Assembly (NCBI GenBank): GCA_947303085.1
Contig: CAMYXP010000002.1
Location: 186,001 to 250,000 of the forward strand
DNA: 64,000 bases
Direction of reading: 5' to 3'
Source: an uncultured Bacteroidales bacterium
GTDB lineage: Bacteria > Bacteroidota > Bacteroidia > Bacteroidales > F082
The first letter of the stretch is position 1. Every line of letters begins with the position of its first letter. The translations under genes and the position numbers were made by a program. Below are positions 17,031 to 26,189 of this stretch, in pieces. The notes below the pieces were generated by a model. That model was not told where the DNA came from. It searched no databases and was given only the letters and a program-made list of their open reading frames with translations.

Positions 17031-20000
17031 TCATACCTTAAAAAATAAAGAACGAAATTGACTATAGCAGCCATTCATGTCTTTTCCGAACTTACTCATC
17101 AAGCCTTGAAAATCGAAATTCAGCAGTTTGTCAAACACATAGCCCAGAGTTTCAGAGCGTCCTTCAAATTCAAATCCATTTGAAACGACACCAAGAACGC
17201 ATTTCACATACGGCACGATGTCTCCGATATTGCTTTTCGAAATATCAAACCCGTCGAAAACGTCCTTGCCTGCAAACAAATTGCCTGTTATCTTTCCAGA
17301 CGCGCTGGCAAGTAACTTTTGGTTATACTTGTCTTTACACAAGATACTGCCCAGACTTCTACCCTCCTCATTATCAGTCGGTTGAACAAAATACGAATTG
17401 ATAATCGAGGTCGCCAAACTCGAACCGAAAGCATACATCACATCTTCTTTAAAGCTGTCTTGGTCGATGTTGTTCCAATCATAGCTGCCGTCGTTTTGCT
17501 TGATAAAATTGTTGGCACCGACTTTTATGGTCGTTCCAGCGACGGTTCCCACAACTTGAAGCACCCACGAGCAATTAGAGAGACCTTCCGTCAGACATCC
17601 TTGCACAAAGCCTGCGCCGAATGCAATCGCGCCTTCCCAGAAATCGTCAATATTCGGAGCGTTAACAATAGTGTTCATCACGCCGCTGAACACGCCATAA
17701 AGAACCCATTCAACCCACTCACCTGATGGGTCGGAATAAGTCAACGGATTGTTGAAACAATAGCTGTATCTGTTGTAATTCTGCGAAAAGTCAGGATTTT
17801 GAATGAAGTTATCCGGACTCAGCATCATCGACAAAACAGGGTCGTAAGCTCGGCCGTTCATGTTAATCAAGCCGAACGACGACAGATGCTCATGACCGGC
17901 AAAACCTCGGTCGCACAACAATTCTCCTTGCGTGTTACCCCAAGCGTCATAACTTGTCCGTTGAACGACATTCCCATATTCGTCAGTCACCAAACACCAT
18001 GAGTCAAGATTGTCTTTTTGTACATACAAAACAGCAGCGTCACCATTGTCATCATTACAATAAACCGCAAAAACTCCCATCGGGCATTTCAAATATGTAT
18101 AAATTATAGTTTCTCCATTATCGTTAACATATTCACAATCACCGACATACACTTTCTCTTTTTGCTTTCCATCAATAATCTCCAGAGAATGAACACGATT
18201 GTGGTCAAAGCCATAATCAATTGATAATGAATTATTTCCATATTGTATTTGAGCAATTTTATCAAAACCCGTATAATTGATATTTTGATTCATTTCAAAC
18301 AAATTATCATTGTCAATTTTAGCTTTTGTTATAGCGTATGGACAATCGCCATCATACTGCGCATCATAAAAAACACTTTGATTATCAGCACTTTTCGAGA
18401 TAATATTGCCATAATCATCATAATTCATCGTGCCCATGACCTTATTATTCAATTTAATCTCCACGAGTCTATTGAAATTATCATAAACAAAACTCTCATT
18501 TTTCGTGCTGCCATTGTAGTCTGTCCGATTAACTAGATTCCCGAAGCCGTCGTATGCATACGATAGTTTTTGATAAACTTTATTATTTGATTTTGTGTTT
18601 ATCTCATTCAAAAGTCCAGTATTCGCATCATATTTTTTATGTGTCTTCAAGCCATTACCAAGCTGATAATCAGTAATATAGCCCCAAGCATCAGTCGTGT
18701 TGGCTTGCCATAGCACCGTTTCATCATCAGGCTTCTGCATTGATTTGAAAAATCCTGAATTCGAATAGTTTTTCTGAACCGTCAACCCGCTTGGATACTC
18801 AATAAACTTCTCCCGATTCGCTTCGTCATAGGAATAATTGGTCGCATAGTTTTCACCATTTATTGTCTCATTAACTCCAATCATCCTCAACATATCGTCA
18901 TAACTATACGTAACAACCTGAGAATCACCGTAATAAATACCAGACAGCATCCCCGTTTTTCCATTTTTATTATCGTAAATCCATTGTGTTGTCACAGCAT
19001 TTTGTCCTTTAGCATCCGTTTCAACTCGCCTAATAACATTGCCCATATTGTCATAATCATACGACGTTGTACAACCTTTTGGCGTTGTCATCTCAACAAG
19101 CTCATCAAAAGCGTTATAGCTATACGACATCTCTCCGTACGCGGGATCTTTCATTCTCACCACATTACGCCTGTTATCGTATTCGTATTCAACTTTAGTC
19201 GCGGCATCGTCGCCTATCATGGCGCTTTTCAGTTTTCCATCGCTGTAATAATCATAATTTATTGTGTTTCCACCGATATCAAGCGTTTGCACACGCCAAC
19301 CGACCGGATTGTCAATTTCAACGACATTACGTGAAGTCCCATCAGGAGAAGTTGTGTTTATTGTTTTCTGAAGTTTGTTGTAACTATAGTTTTTCACCAA
19401 ACCACTTGGATAGACCTCTTCAATCAATCTATTGTTGTTGTCATAAACATAATAATAGATAACCCGTTCATTTCCAGCGATATACGGCATAGTCTTCGAC
19501 ACTATATTACCTTTATCATCGTATGTCAAGTCGACATAAATAGCCTCGCCGTTCAGACCAAACGTCACTTCGCGTAATTTCTTACCGTCTTTGCTATAAA
19601 ATGAAAAGGATTCCGCCGAGCCTGTCGTTTTATTCCAATAATAATACATCGCATCTCTCGGTGCATGTTCATTTCCTTGAGCCCAACGCTTTGCCTTCAC
19701 GTTTTTCATTCCATCAGGCAAGATTGTTTCAACAGTCACCTCAAAAGGATCCGAAGCGTTCAGCATCTCAAAATTGTTGTAATCCAATGTCGTCATTGAG
19801 TTTCCATAGTCGTTATCATACGCAAAATTTACTTCCCAACCGTTTTCATTAATTTTTGAAGTCGGAAAACGATAATTGTATTCTTCACCGAAATTGAGTG
19901 AAGTGGTTTTTTGTTTTTTTGCCGACGGGGAATTAAATGTTTGCGTAACCGCATGACCCACAATATCATACGAGTATTCAGCGATAACTTTCAATGGATC

Positions 20001-23000
20001 CGAATAATTCATATTTGTATTTGGCAAATACGTTTTTTTCGTCATTTGATATGGATTATTGCCATAATATTGAAAAATCTCATAATATCCGACAGCTTCA
20101 TTATCGCCGTAACTCGTTGAATGTCTTATGTTTTTAGGTCGTCCAATCATCCAATTGGAAACATTATTATCAAATAGATATTCAGTCTCACTCCTAAAAT
20201 TACATGATGTTGCCTGATTGCCAGTATAACTTTCGTCAATTCCGACAATTGATTTCCTTATATTAACATAATTGTCATACCCATTCATCGACGCATCGCT
20301 TTGATATTCAATATTTTCTATCTTCGATTTTAGAATTGAATTTGGTGTGTCAAAATCATAAAACAAAGACTTTTTTGTAACAATCAATGGTTGGAAAACC
20401 TTATCGTTTTGTGAGCATAAGTATTTGTCATAGGAATATTCCTCTTTCAATACCATCTGGTTATTATTGAATAATGTAAGAGTTTTAGGCAAAACAATAT
20501 TATGTTCGCCCATTGCTTCAATATCTTTTTCGACAGTTTTAGTCTCTGATACAACATTATTAATCAGCAACTTAGCCTCAATCCTTTCAAATCCGAGCAT
20601 GCCATGTCCTTTCGGATGATATAATGCGTTTTTATACGAATATTTGGTCACACATGGATTATTATTCACCGAATAAACCGTATCAGCGCATAACGCCCTG
20701 ATTGGTGCCGCCACCGTTCTAACGTCATCATTAACCCATTGATAATCATATTCATAAAACAAGTCATTTTTATACGGCATAAGGTATTCGTAATTAAAAC
20801 CGATTGAGTTTCCGAGGCCGTCGGTGATACGCTCCACGCTATATTTCGACGAATGCGGATTCAGCGCTACTATCTTTGGAATCTCAGAGTTATACGGATT
20901 GGTTCGCACACTCCCCAAAACGCTCACGTTCTCATGTCCGAGGAAATCCCCCAAATGCACATACTGATTTGAATAATTGATGTTGAAATAAAAACGCCTG
21001 ATATCGCCGAAATCGCAACAATTACTGGATGATTTATACACCTTGAAGCCTATTTCAACATAATGGTTTCCACCGGAATTACTAAACACTCCAACATCCG
21101 TTTTACCATCTCCGTCAAAATCGGCAGTCCTGATAGTAACCGAAGGTGCCGCTAAGTTTTCCAAAGAGCAGAAATAACGGTCTTGAGGCGCCAACGTAAT
21201 CCATTTCAGAAGATTGTTGATCATGCAAGGCACAGGCGTTTTGAACTTCTTCCCGTCGGAATACACAATTTTCCAATAAGTCTTGTTGTCGTATTTCAAG
21301 AAATCAGTGTATCCGTCGCCATTGAAATCACCAGGAAATAAATAATCATTACTATTGATATTATCGTCATACGCCAGTGTTTCAAAGTTATAAGCGTTAT
21401 TACTATAAGAAAGTTTGTTTATTATTGAAGAATTATTCAATAAATAAATGATTTCAGATTTCCCGTCGCCATTGACATCTTCAACCACAACCCGTTCCGG
21501 AATATTCAAATAAGCCTGTTCGCCCAGTGGCTGCGCCATCAGAGCGTCATTTTTACAATAAATAATCGCAGGATAAGACAGTACATTGCCATCATTATTA
21601 TAATTCAGGAAAAAACTAACGGACTTTTTACCGCGAAAATCTCCCGGATACACAATAAAGCTCTGGTTGCTGAAAAAGTCGCCACAGCTTGTAAATCCGT
21701 TACTCCCATTTAAATATGCGCGGACACCTGTCTTCCAGCTGCCATTTTCATTATTATTCAAATAATAAGCCACCACATCGTCCAAGCCATCGCCATTAAA
21801 ATCAACGACATACAGCCATTCCAGCGTCTTGTCGAATGTAAACGAGTAATAAGCGTTTTCGTTAAACGAGCCGTCACCATTGTTCAGAAAAACCGGCGCA
21901 TTGACATCCGAATAATAGACATTTCCGAGCTTATACGGTACAGTGATCACATCAGAATAACCATCGCCATTGAAATCGCCTACAAACGGCACCTTGTTGA
22001 ACATGTTTTTATCCAACGAATACGACAAAAACTTTTCTGAATAATGTCTGTCGTTGTTCCAACTTATCTTTGTTCCGTTGAGTTTCATGCCGTCAGCCGT
22101 CAAACCAATTTTTCTAAGCCTGTAATACATAAATCTATAATCATTGGAATAGGCCTCAGGCACTTGATAATCAAACGAATAGTCGTACAAGGCTGCGCCG
22201 GTCATCATGTTTCTGACAACAATATTCTTTAGTATTTTCTTTATTTGCACAATGCTTCCTCTGACGTATCCCGACTCAATGTCGCTTCTGTCGTCATAAT
22301 AAAAATTGACACTAAACATCGACTGGATGCCTGCGGCTTCGTTCAGCGTATAATCGATTTTATTGATATATGACTCTCCAGTACTTTGATTTTCAATGTA
22401 TTCAAACATAATTGAGTTGCCATCAGGGTCGGTGATTTTATTTACGAGCCACATCAAAACCACATTGTTTTTGTTTTGAGGCTCCACCCTCGAATCGTCG
22501 GTACCGCCATACTCCCAAACGGTGCCGTCTTTTTTATGAACCACGAAACGAGCTGGCCCGATGTAACCATCTGTAAATGAGACGATTTTACTCATCTCAT
22601 CGATCTCTGTCTTATAAATCGAGCCGTTCCCTCCGTAGTCGCCCGAGCAAAGCATGAGTCTTTTGCCGTCCATCATAAACCTGTCATTTGAAAAGCTCAC
22701 CGCACTCTGGCTTCCATCATGATAGAAGGTTCGCCCGACTCTCACTATCGACGACAATCCCGTTAGATTCCAGCCCCAGCCAAGAAGTCCGTTCCCTGCC
22801 TGATTATTATATGCCACAGCGATTTCAGGCGTCATTTTCCCGATGCCTTGAGGCAAAATTATAGGGATAGTGTAAACAGCAGCACCCATATCATTCACGT
22901 TAAGCTCACCAGGCAAGGCCCCGACCACTCCGTCATGACCCGATGTCGACGGTCCGCCAACGATGCCATCGTCTGGAGGGAACACCCCGAATCTATTGAT

Positions 23001-23198
23001 TTTAAACATAACAGAATGGTTTTTATCAGGTTTACAGAGCAAACCGTCAAGCATCTTTATCGATGTCGATGCCTCGCAAACCAGATTTTTATCCTTCGGA
23101 ATCTCGGAATTCAGCACGAGATTGGTCTGTTGATATGATTGCGGAAACGCGACCGCAACCACCAACGACATCATAATTAATAATATACATCTCTTCAT
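17031..23198 (-). CDS. Giant SpvB/FG-GAP/Rhs repeat protein with unique C-terminal tail
   Basis: The protein has 2055 residues with a signal peptide (MKRCILLIMMSLVVAVAFPQ). An SpvB-like domain follows (ELNVNDMGAAVYTIPIILP, then NNQAGNGLLGWGWNL). Next come at least five Asp-rich FG-GAP-like calcium loops (GDFNGDGYSDV, VDFNGDGLDD, EDVNGDGKSE, GDFNGDGYTDF, ADFDGDGKTDV). The second half has about a dozen YD repeats and ends in an Rhs core (NGRAYDPVLSMMLSPDNF to NRYSYCFNNPLTYSDPSG). The last 227 residues (about 17031-17714) are rich in Gly, Ala and hydrophobics and match no toxin I recognise. There is no T9SS domain. Coding DNA here is AT-richer than in the flanking core genes. No small immunity-like gene follows; the next gene is argS. 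It is probably an exported shell or cage protein. Confidence 0.85.
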   Translation of the reverse strand: MKRCILLIMMSLVVAVAFPQSYQQTNLVLNSEIPKDKNLVCEASTSIKMLDGLLCKPDKNHSVMFKINRFGVFPPDDGIVGGPSTSGHDGVVGALPGELNVNDMGAAVYTIPIILPQGIGKMTPEIAVAYNNQAGNGLLGWGWNLTGLSSIVRVGRTFYHDGSQSAVSFSNDRFMMDGKRLMLCSGDYGGNGSIYKTEIDEMSKIVSFTDGYIGPARFVVHKKDGTVWEYGGTDDSRVEPQNKNNVVLMWLVNKITDPDGNSIMFEYIENQSTGESYINKIDYTLNEAAGIQSMFSVNFYYDDRSDIESGYVRGSIVQIKKILKNIVVRNMMTGAALYDYSFDYQVPEAYSNDYRFMYYRLRKIGLTADGMKLNGTKISWNNDRHYSEKFLSYSLDKNMFNKVPFVGDFNGDGYSDVITVPYKLGNVYYSDVNAPVFLNNGDGSFNENAYYSFTFDKTLEWLYVVDFNGDGLDDVVAYYLNNNENGSWKTGVRAYLNGSNGFTSCGDFFSNQSFIVYPGDFRGKKSVSFFLNYNNDGNVLSYPAIIYCKNDALMAQPLGEQAYLNIPERVVVEDVNGDGKSEIIYLLNNSSIINKLSYSNNAYNFETLAYDDNINSNDYLFPGDFNGDGYTDFLKYDNKTYWKIVYSDGKKFKTPVPCMINNLLKWITLAPQDRYFCSLENLAAPSVTIRTADFDGDGKTDVGVFSNSGGNHYVEIGFKVYKSSSNCCDFGDIRRFYFNINYSNQYVHLGDFLGHENVSVLGSVRTNPYNSEIPKIVALNPHSSKYSVERITDGLGNSIGFNYEYLMPYKNDLFYEYDYQWVNDDVRTVAAPIRALCADTVYSVNNNPCVTKYSYKNALYHPKGHGMLGFERIEAKLLINNVVSETKTVEKDIEAMGEHNIVLPKTLTLFNNNQMVLKEEYSYDKYLCSQNDKVFQPLIVTKKSLFYDFDTPNSILKSKIENIEYQSDASMNGYDNYVNIRKSIVGIDESYTGNQATSCNFRSETEYLFDNNVSNWMIGRPKNIRHSTSYGDNEAVGYYEIFQYYGNNPYQMTKKTYLPNTNMNYSDPLKVIAEYSYDIVGHAVTQTFNSPSAKKQKTTSLNFGEEYNYRFPTSKINENGWEVNFAYDNDYGNSMTTLDYNNFEMLNASDPFEVTVETILPDGMKNVKAKRWAQGNEHAPRDAMYYYWNKTTGSAESFSFYSKDGKKLREVTFGLNGEAIYVDLTYDDKGNIVSKTMPYIAGNERVIYYYVYDNNNRLIEEVYPSGLVKNYSYNKLQKTINTTSPDGTSRNVVEIDNPVGWRVQTLDIGGNTINYDYYSDGKLKSAMIGDDAATKVEYEYDNRRNVVRMKDPAYGEMSYSYNAFDELVEMTTPKGCTTSYDYDNMGNVIRRVETDAKGQNAVTTQWIYDNKNGKTGMLSGIYYGDSQVVTYSYDDMLRMIGVNETINGENYATNYSYDEANREKFIEYPSGLTVQKNYSNSGFFKSMQKPDDETVLWQANTTDAWGYITDYQLGNGLKTHKKYDANTGLLNEINTKSNNKVYQKLSYAYDGFGNLVNRTDYNGSTKNESFVYDNFNRLVEIKLNNKVMGTMNYDDYGNIISKSADNQSVFYDAQYDGDCPYAITKAKIDNDNLFEMNQNINYTGFDKIAQIQYGNNSLSIDYGFDHNRVHSLEIIDGKQKEKVYVGDCEYVNDNGETIIYTYLKCPMGVFAVYCNDDNGDAAVLYVQKDNLDSWCLVTDEYGNVVQRTSYDAWGNTQGELLCDRGFAGHEHLSSFGLINMNGRAYDPVLSMMLSPDNFIQNPDFSQNYNRYSYCFNNPLTYSDPSGEWVEWVLYGVFSGVMNTIVNAPNIDDFWEGAIAFGAGFVQGCLTEGLSNCSWVLQVVGTVAGTTIKVGANNFIKQNDGSYDWNNIDQDSFKEDVMYAFGSSLATSIINSYFVQPTDNEEGRSLGSILCKDKYNQKLLASASGKITGNLFAGKDVFDGFDISKSNIGDIVPYVKCVLGVVSNGFEFEGRSETLGYVFDKLLNFDFQGLMSKFGKDMNGCYSQFRSLFFKV

Positions 23199-23210
23199 AA
23201 ATCATCATTT

Positions 23211-23636
23211 TTAGCGTTTCAAAACAATCTTGGAAATGACATCATCTCCATTGGTAATCTTCAACAAATACACGCCCGTTGCACAATTTCCCATATCAAT
23301 TTCAGTCTCAATCTCATGCAGACTGCCTTCATATACCAACACGCCGTTCAAATCAAATATCTCATAATTTGACATCTCGCTTTTTACACATTTCGGCACT
23401 ACAATTCTAAAACTTCCATTGGTCGGATTAGGATACACACAAATCTCTCTTTCCTCAGTATTTTCTTGCACTTCCAAAACATCTCTCTTATCGCCACAAT
23501 TATAACTGATTACCATTTCAGTTCGGTTACCATCCGCATCGTAATTGAATTCAAGACACCTCTGGGCCATAGTTTTATAATTGAAAAATGGAGACAATAC
23601 AAGCACAAGAAATATTAAATAATATTTCATTTTCAT
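23211..23636 (-). CDS. Small T9SS cargo with one Rhs-type YD motif
   Basis: The protein has 141 residues. A signal peptide (ends near TMAQ, residue 24) is followed at once by CLEFNYDADGNRTEM, which looks like a single Rhs YD repeat, then an acidic linker and a complete type A T9SS sorting domain (CVYPNPTNGSFRI to the C-terminus). It sits 12 bp upstream of the giant Rhs gene and in the same operon. It may be a surface anchor or partner for the Rhs protein, which itself lacks the sorting domain; this is inference. Confidence 0.75.
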   Translation of the reverse strand: MKMKYYLIFLVLVLSPFFNYKTMAQRCLEFNYDADGNRTEMVISYNCGDKRDVLEVQENTEEREICVYPNPTNGSFRIVVPKCVKSEMSNYEIFDLNGVLVYEGSLHEIETEIDMGNCATGVYLLKITNGDDVISKIVLKR

Positions 23637-23655
23637 AATAATATTTATTAAAGCA

Positions 23656-24645
23656 TTATTTTATTCTTTCTCTCAATTGATCAATAATTTCTCGCTGTTC
23701 AAGCAATTGTTGTTGTAAATCAATAGTATACAATGTAAGTTCCTCAATCTTTTTCAATAGAATGCCTTCCATTTCAACCATGTTGTATCCTTTTTCAAGA
23801 ACTTCCTTCTCTGATGGCAGATCAGGCAAATGTTTGTTTTCTGCTATAAAACTCTCTAAGTCATTAAGTTTCATCAACTTATAATCGTCAGAAAAGACAT
23901 CATCATGCCATTCGTCGACTTCTTTTACAAACACTTCGCTTGTAAGAATACCGCCTTTCACTGCCAAAGCATAATCATAATCGCCTGTGAAATTGTTATC
24001 AATATTTATCCCGACTTTTCCGCTCATATTGATTTTACCAGCATCAAAGGCGAGTGCGTCATTCATTGACGCGATGCGCATTCCTTCTTTCGAAACAGTA
24101 ATTTTATGATTATTATCATAGAGTTGCAGGAAAGCGCTTTTCGCTGTTTTATTCGACGTTTCCAAGATCAGACCGGCATCTTCGTTGGAATCAGAAATCA
24201 AATGTAACTTAGCCAACGGACTGGTGATATTGCCTATGCCTATTTTTCCAGTCGTGCTTCCACCACTAGAACTGCTTATAAACAACGTCGGCCGGTTGCT
24301 GTTAAAGCCAACCATCAGTGTACCTGAATAATTGTTAATCAATGCTTTAGCATCAGTATTATCAGTACCGCTTCCGATAACCATGGCGTTTGTGGCATTC
24401 GCCCGCACAAATTTTCCCAAAGCAATGGAAGCCGCCCCAACAGTTTTATTCGCCTGCCCTACCGCCAAGGAGTTGGCTCCCATAGTAATATTATTCATTC
24501 CAATTGTGGCAGAATAGTTGCCCTTCGGCTGATTCTGAGTCGTTCCGGAAGGTCCGCACAAATCACAACCGGCTTTTTCCTGCGCCACAACAATATTGTT
24601 TGCAATAACTGACATTGCCAATAATAATAAAATACGTAGTTTCAT
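23656..24645 (-). CDS. YadA-head/tail-fibre-like exported protein
   Basis: The protein has 329 residues with a signal peptide ending VVAQ. Residues about 45-110 show left-handed-helix repeats of the YadA-head kind (GMNNITMGANSLAVGQ, then ASIALGKFVRANATNAMVIGSG). The C-terminal third matches the Bacteroidetes tail-fibre-like ending (DYKLMKLNDLESFIAENKHLPDLPS, written here only in part: NDLESFIAENKHLPDLPS) and closes with a Leu/Glu/Gln coiled coil (KKIEELTLYTIDLQQQLLEQ). It probably forms a trimeric fibre at the surface. It is the third gene of the Rhs operon. Confidence 0.75.
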   Translation of the reverse strand: MKLRILLLLAMSVIANNIVVAQEKAGCDLCGPSGTTQNQPKGNYSATIGMNNITMGANSLAVGQANKTVGAASIALGKFVRANATNAMVIGSGTDNTDAKALINNYSGTLMVGFNSNRPTLFISSSSGGSTTGKIGIGNITSPLAKLHLISDSNEDAGLILETSNKTAKSAFLQLYDNNHKITVSKEGMRIASMNDALAFDAGKINMSGKVGINIDNNFTGDYDYALAVKGGILTSEVFVKEVDEWHDDVFSDDYKLMKLNDLESFIAENKHLPDLPSEKEVLEKGYNMVEMEGILLKKIEELTLYTIDLQQQLLEQREIIDQLRERIK

Positions 24646-24670
24646 AATTTTAATATTTAAATGTTAATAG

Positions 24671-26152
24671 TTAATTTTTAATAAATTTTCCTGTTTGCAC
24701 GCTCTGTCCACCTGATACAATCTCATAATAATACGTTCCGCACTCAAGCGACGAGACATCAAGTGTTAACAATCCATCGCCATGTTCAAACTTTCGTTCA
24801 AAATATTTTCGACTACAAACATCATATATAACAACACCAAATGATTGATTATCAATATTTTTTAAAATAATGTTTAGATAATCATCGGTCGGATTCGGAT
24901 ACGCTACATGGTGTCGCGAGACCACCGGATTATCATCCAGACTCCAGTTAATGACAAAATCTTCAGGCAACAGTTTCCAGACTTGAACCATTTCGCTACC
25001 GTAACTTTTTTTGCATTGTCCGTAAACCAGACAACCTCCGTCGGAAGTCCTCTGGCAGCTCATAATCCTAATCTTTACGCCATCTTTCTTCAGTCTCTTC
25101 GTTCCTAACAGATTCAAGTCGTTGTCAATCAAACAAATAACCGCATCGGTCGGCAATTCATCAAAGCCTCTTTCCCAATACGTCGCAACATAAATCGCTT
25201 CATCGCCGGCATAAACCATACTCCCGAATTGAGCCGTATAATCAGAGGTATCAGCGCGGTCATACACCAAAGTGTCGACATAACGCCCCTCCTCATCGAC
25301 CTCAAAAACAGCCGCATAATACGAATTGTTCACTACGCCATAATGATGCGTCACCGACGACATCAGAAAATGTCCGTTATCCTTCCAACAATCAGTGTAA
25401 TTCCAATTATCCTCAAGCCAAGGCAAAGGATAAGCCGCAATCATGTTCAAATCGTTGTCGATATAACAAATACTATGACAATTGTTAACAAAGAATCCTC
25501 TCCCAAGAATCATCATGTTATTACTGCCCGGCACCCTGATAATACCAGTTGGCCTCGCACCGTTCACCCCGTGTCCTTCCGCGAAATACTTACTATTCAA
25601 CATATTTCCATGAGTATCGCATTTCAACACAGCGTACACACCATTCGTCACATAAGGATAAGTCCGTTCGCTAACATCAGCCAAAACAATGATTTCGCCG
25701 TAATTATTGAATTCCAGATAAACATCTGTCGTCCACGTCTGATACGGCGCCACAATCGGATAGTTTCGTTCTTCAACAATCTCGAGTTCAGTATTCAAAA
25801 CCGCAATCCACAACGTATCATAAACCCGGTTCGTCAACGTCCCGCCTTTAACTCCGACGACAAAAGCATTGCCATCGTCCAAACAAACAGCATTGCACAA
25901 ATGCGATTTGTATCCTTCAAAACAGAACTTCCTTTGCACGAATTCGCCATCGTTACCCACATACATCGCAAACGCGTCCAAATAACCCACCGACTCATCA
26001 TCATCGCATGCTCCGAAGATAAAATTACCTTCTCCGTTACAATCACCGCCAACGAGAACAACTCCTTCTTCCATATTATATAAAATTTCCCATTGCTGCG
26101 ACCGCATCACTAAAGCACTGAGGCACAACGCTATAAACAGAATCCTCTTCAT
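24671..26152 (-). CDS. T9SS type A sorting domain protein with beta-propeller-like repeats
   Basis: The ATG at 26152 starts a good signal peptide (MKRILFIALCLSALVMRSQ); the longer frame begins with TTG. The product is 493 residues. The body has repeated short segments of the kind VVGVKGGTL, MILGRGFF and VYGQCKKS, which suggests a beta-propeller or Kelch-like fold, and the C-terminus is a type A T9SS sorting domain (VAYPNPTDDYLNI to FIKN). It is therefore exported through the outer membrane and probably cell-attached. The function is unknown. Confidence 0.8.
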   Translation of the reverse strand: MKRILFIALCLSALVMRSQQWEILYNMEEGVVLVGGDCNGEGNFIFGACDDDESVGYLDAFAMYVGNDGEFVQRKFCFEGYKSHLCNAVCLDDGNAFVVGVKGGTLTNRVYDTLWIAVLNTELEIVEERNYPIVAPYQTWTTDVYLEFNNYGEIIVLADVSERTYPYVTNGVYAVLKCDTHGNMLNSKYFAEGHGVNGARPTGIIRVPGSNNMMILGRGFFVNNCHSICYIDNDLNMIAAYPLPWLEDNWNYTDCWKDNGHFLMSSVTHHYGVVNNSYYAAVFEVDEEGRYVDTLVYDRADTSDYTAQFGSMVYAGDEAIYVATYWERGFDELPTDAVICLIDNDLNLLGTKRLKKDGVKIRIMSCQRTSDGGCLVYGQCKKSYGSEMVQVWKLLPEDFVINWSLDDNPVVSRHHVAYPNPTDDYLNIILKNIDNQSFGVVIYDVCSRKYFERKFEHGDGLLTLDVSSLECGTYYYEIVSGGQSVQTGKFIKN

Positions 26153-26189
26153 GACAAAACTCAATTTTAAATCATTAAATCTTTAAATT

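Noticed and set aside
17031..23198. Rhs protein as a T6SS or contact-dependent toxin
   Set aside because: No PAAR domain, VgrG, T6SS genes or immunity gene are visible; the N-terminal signal peptide and SpvB domain point to another export route.
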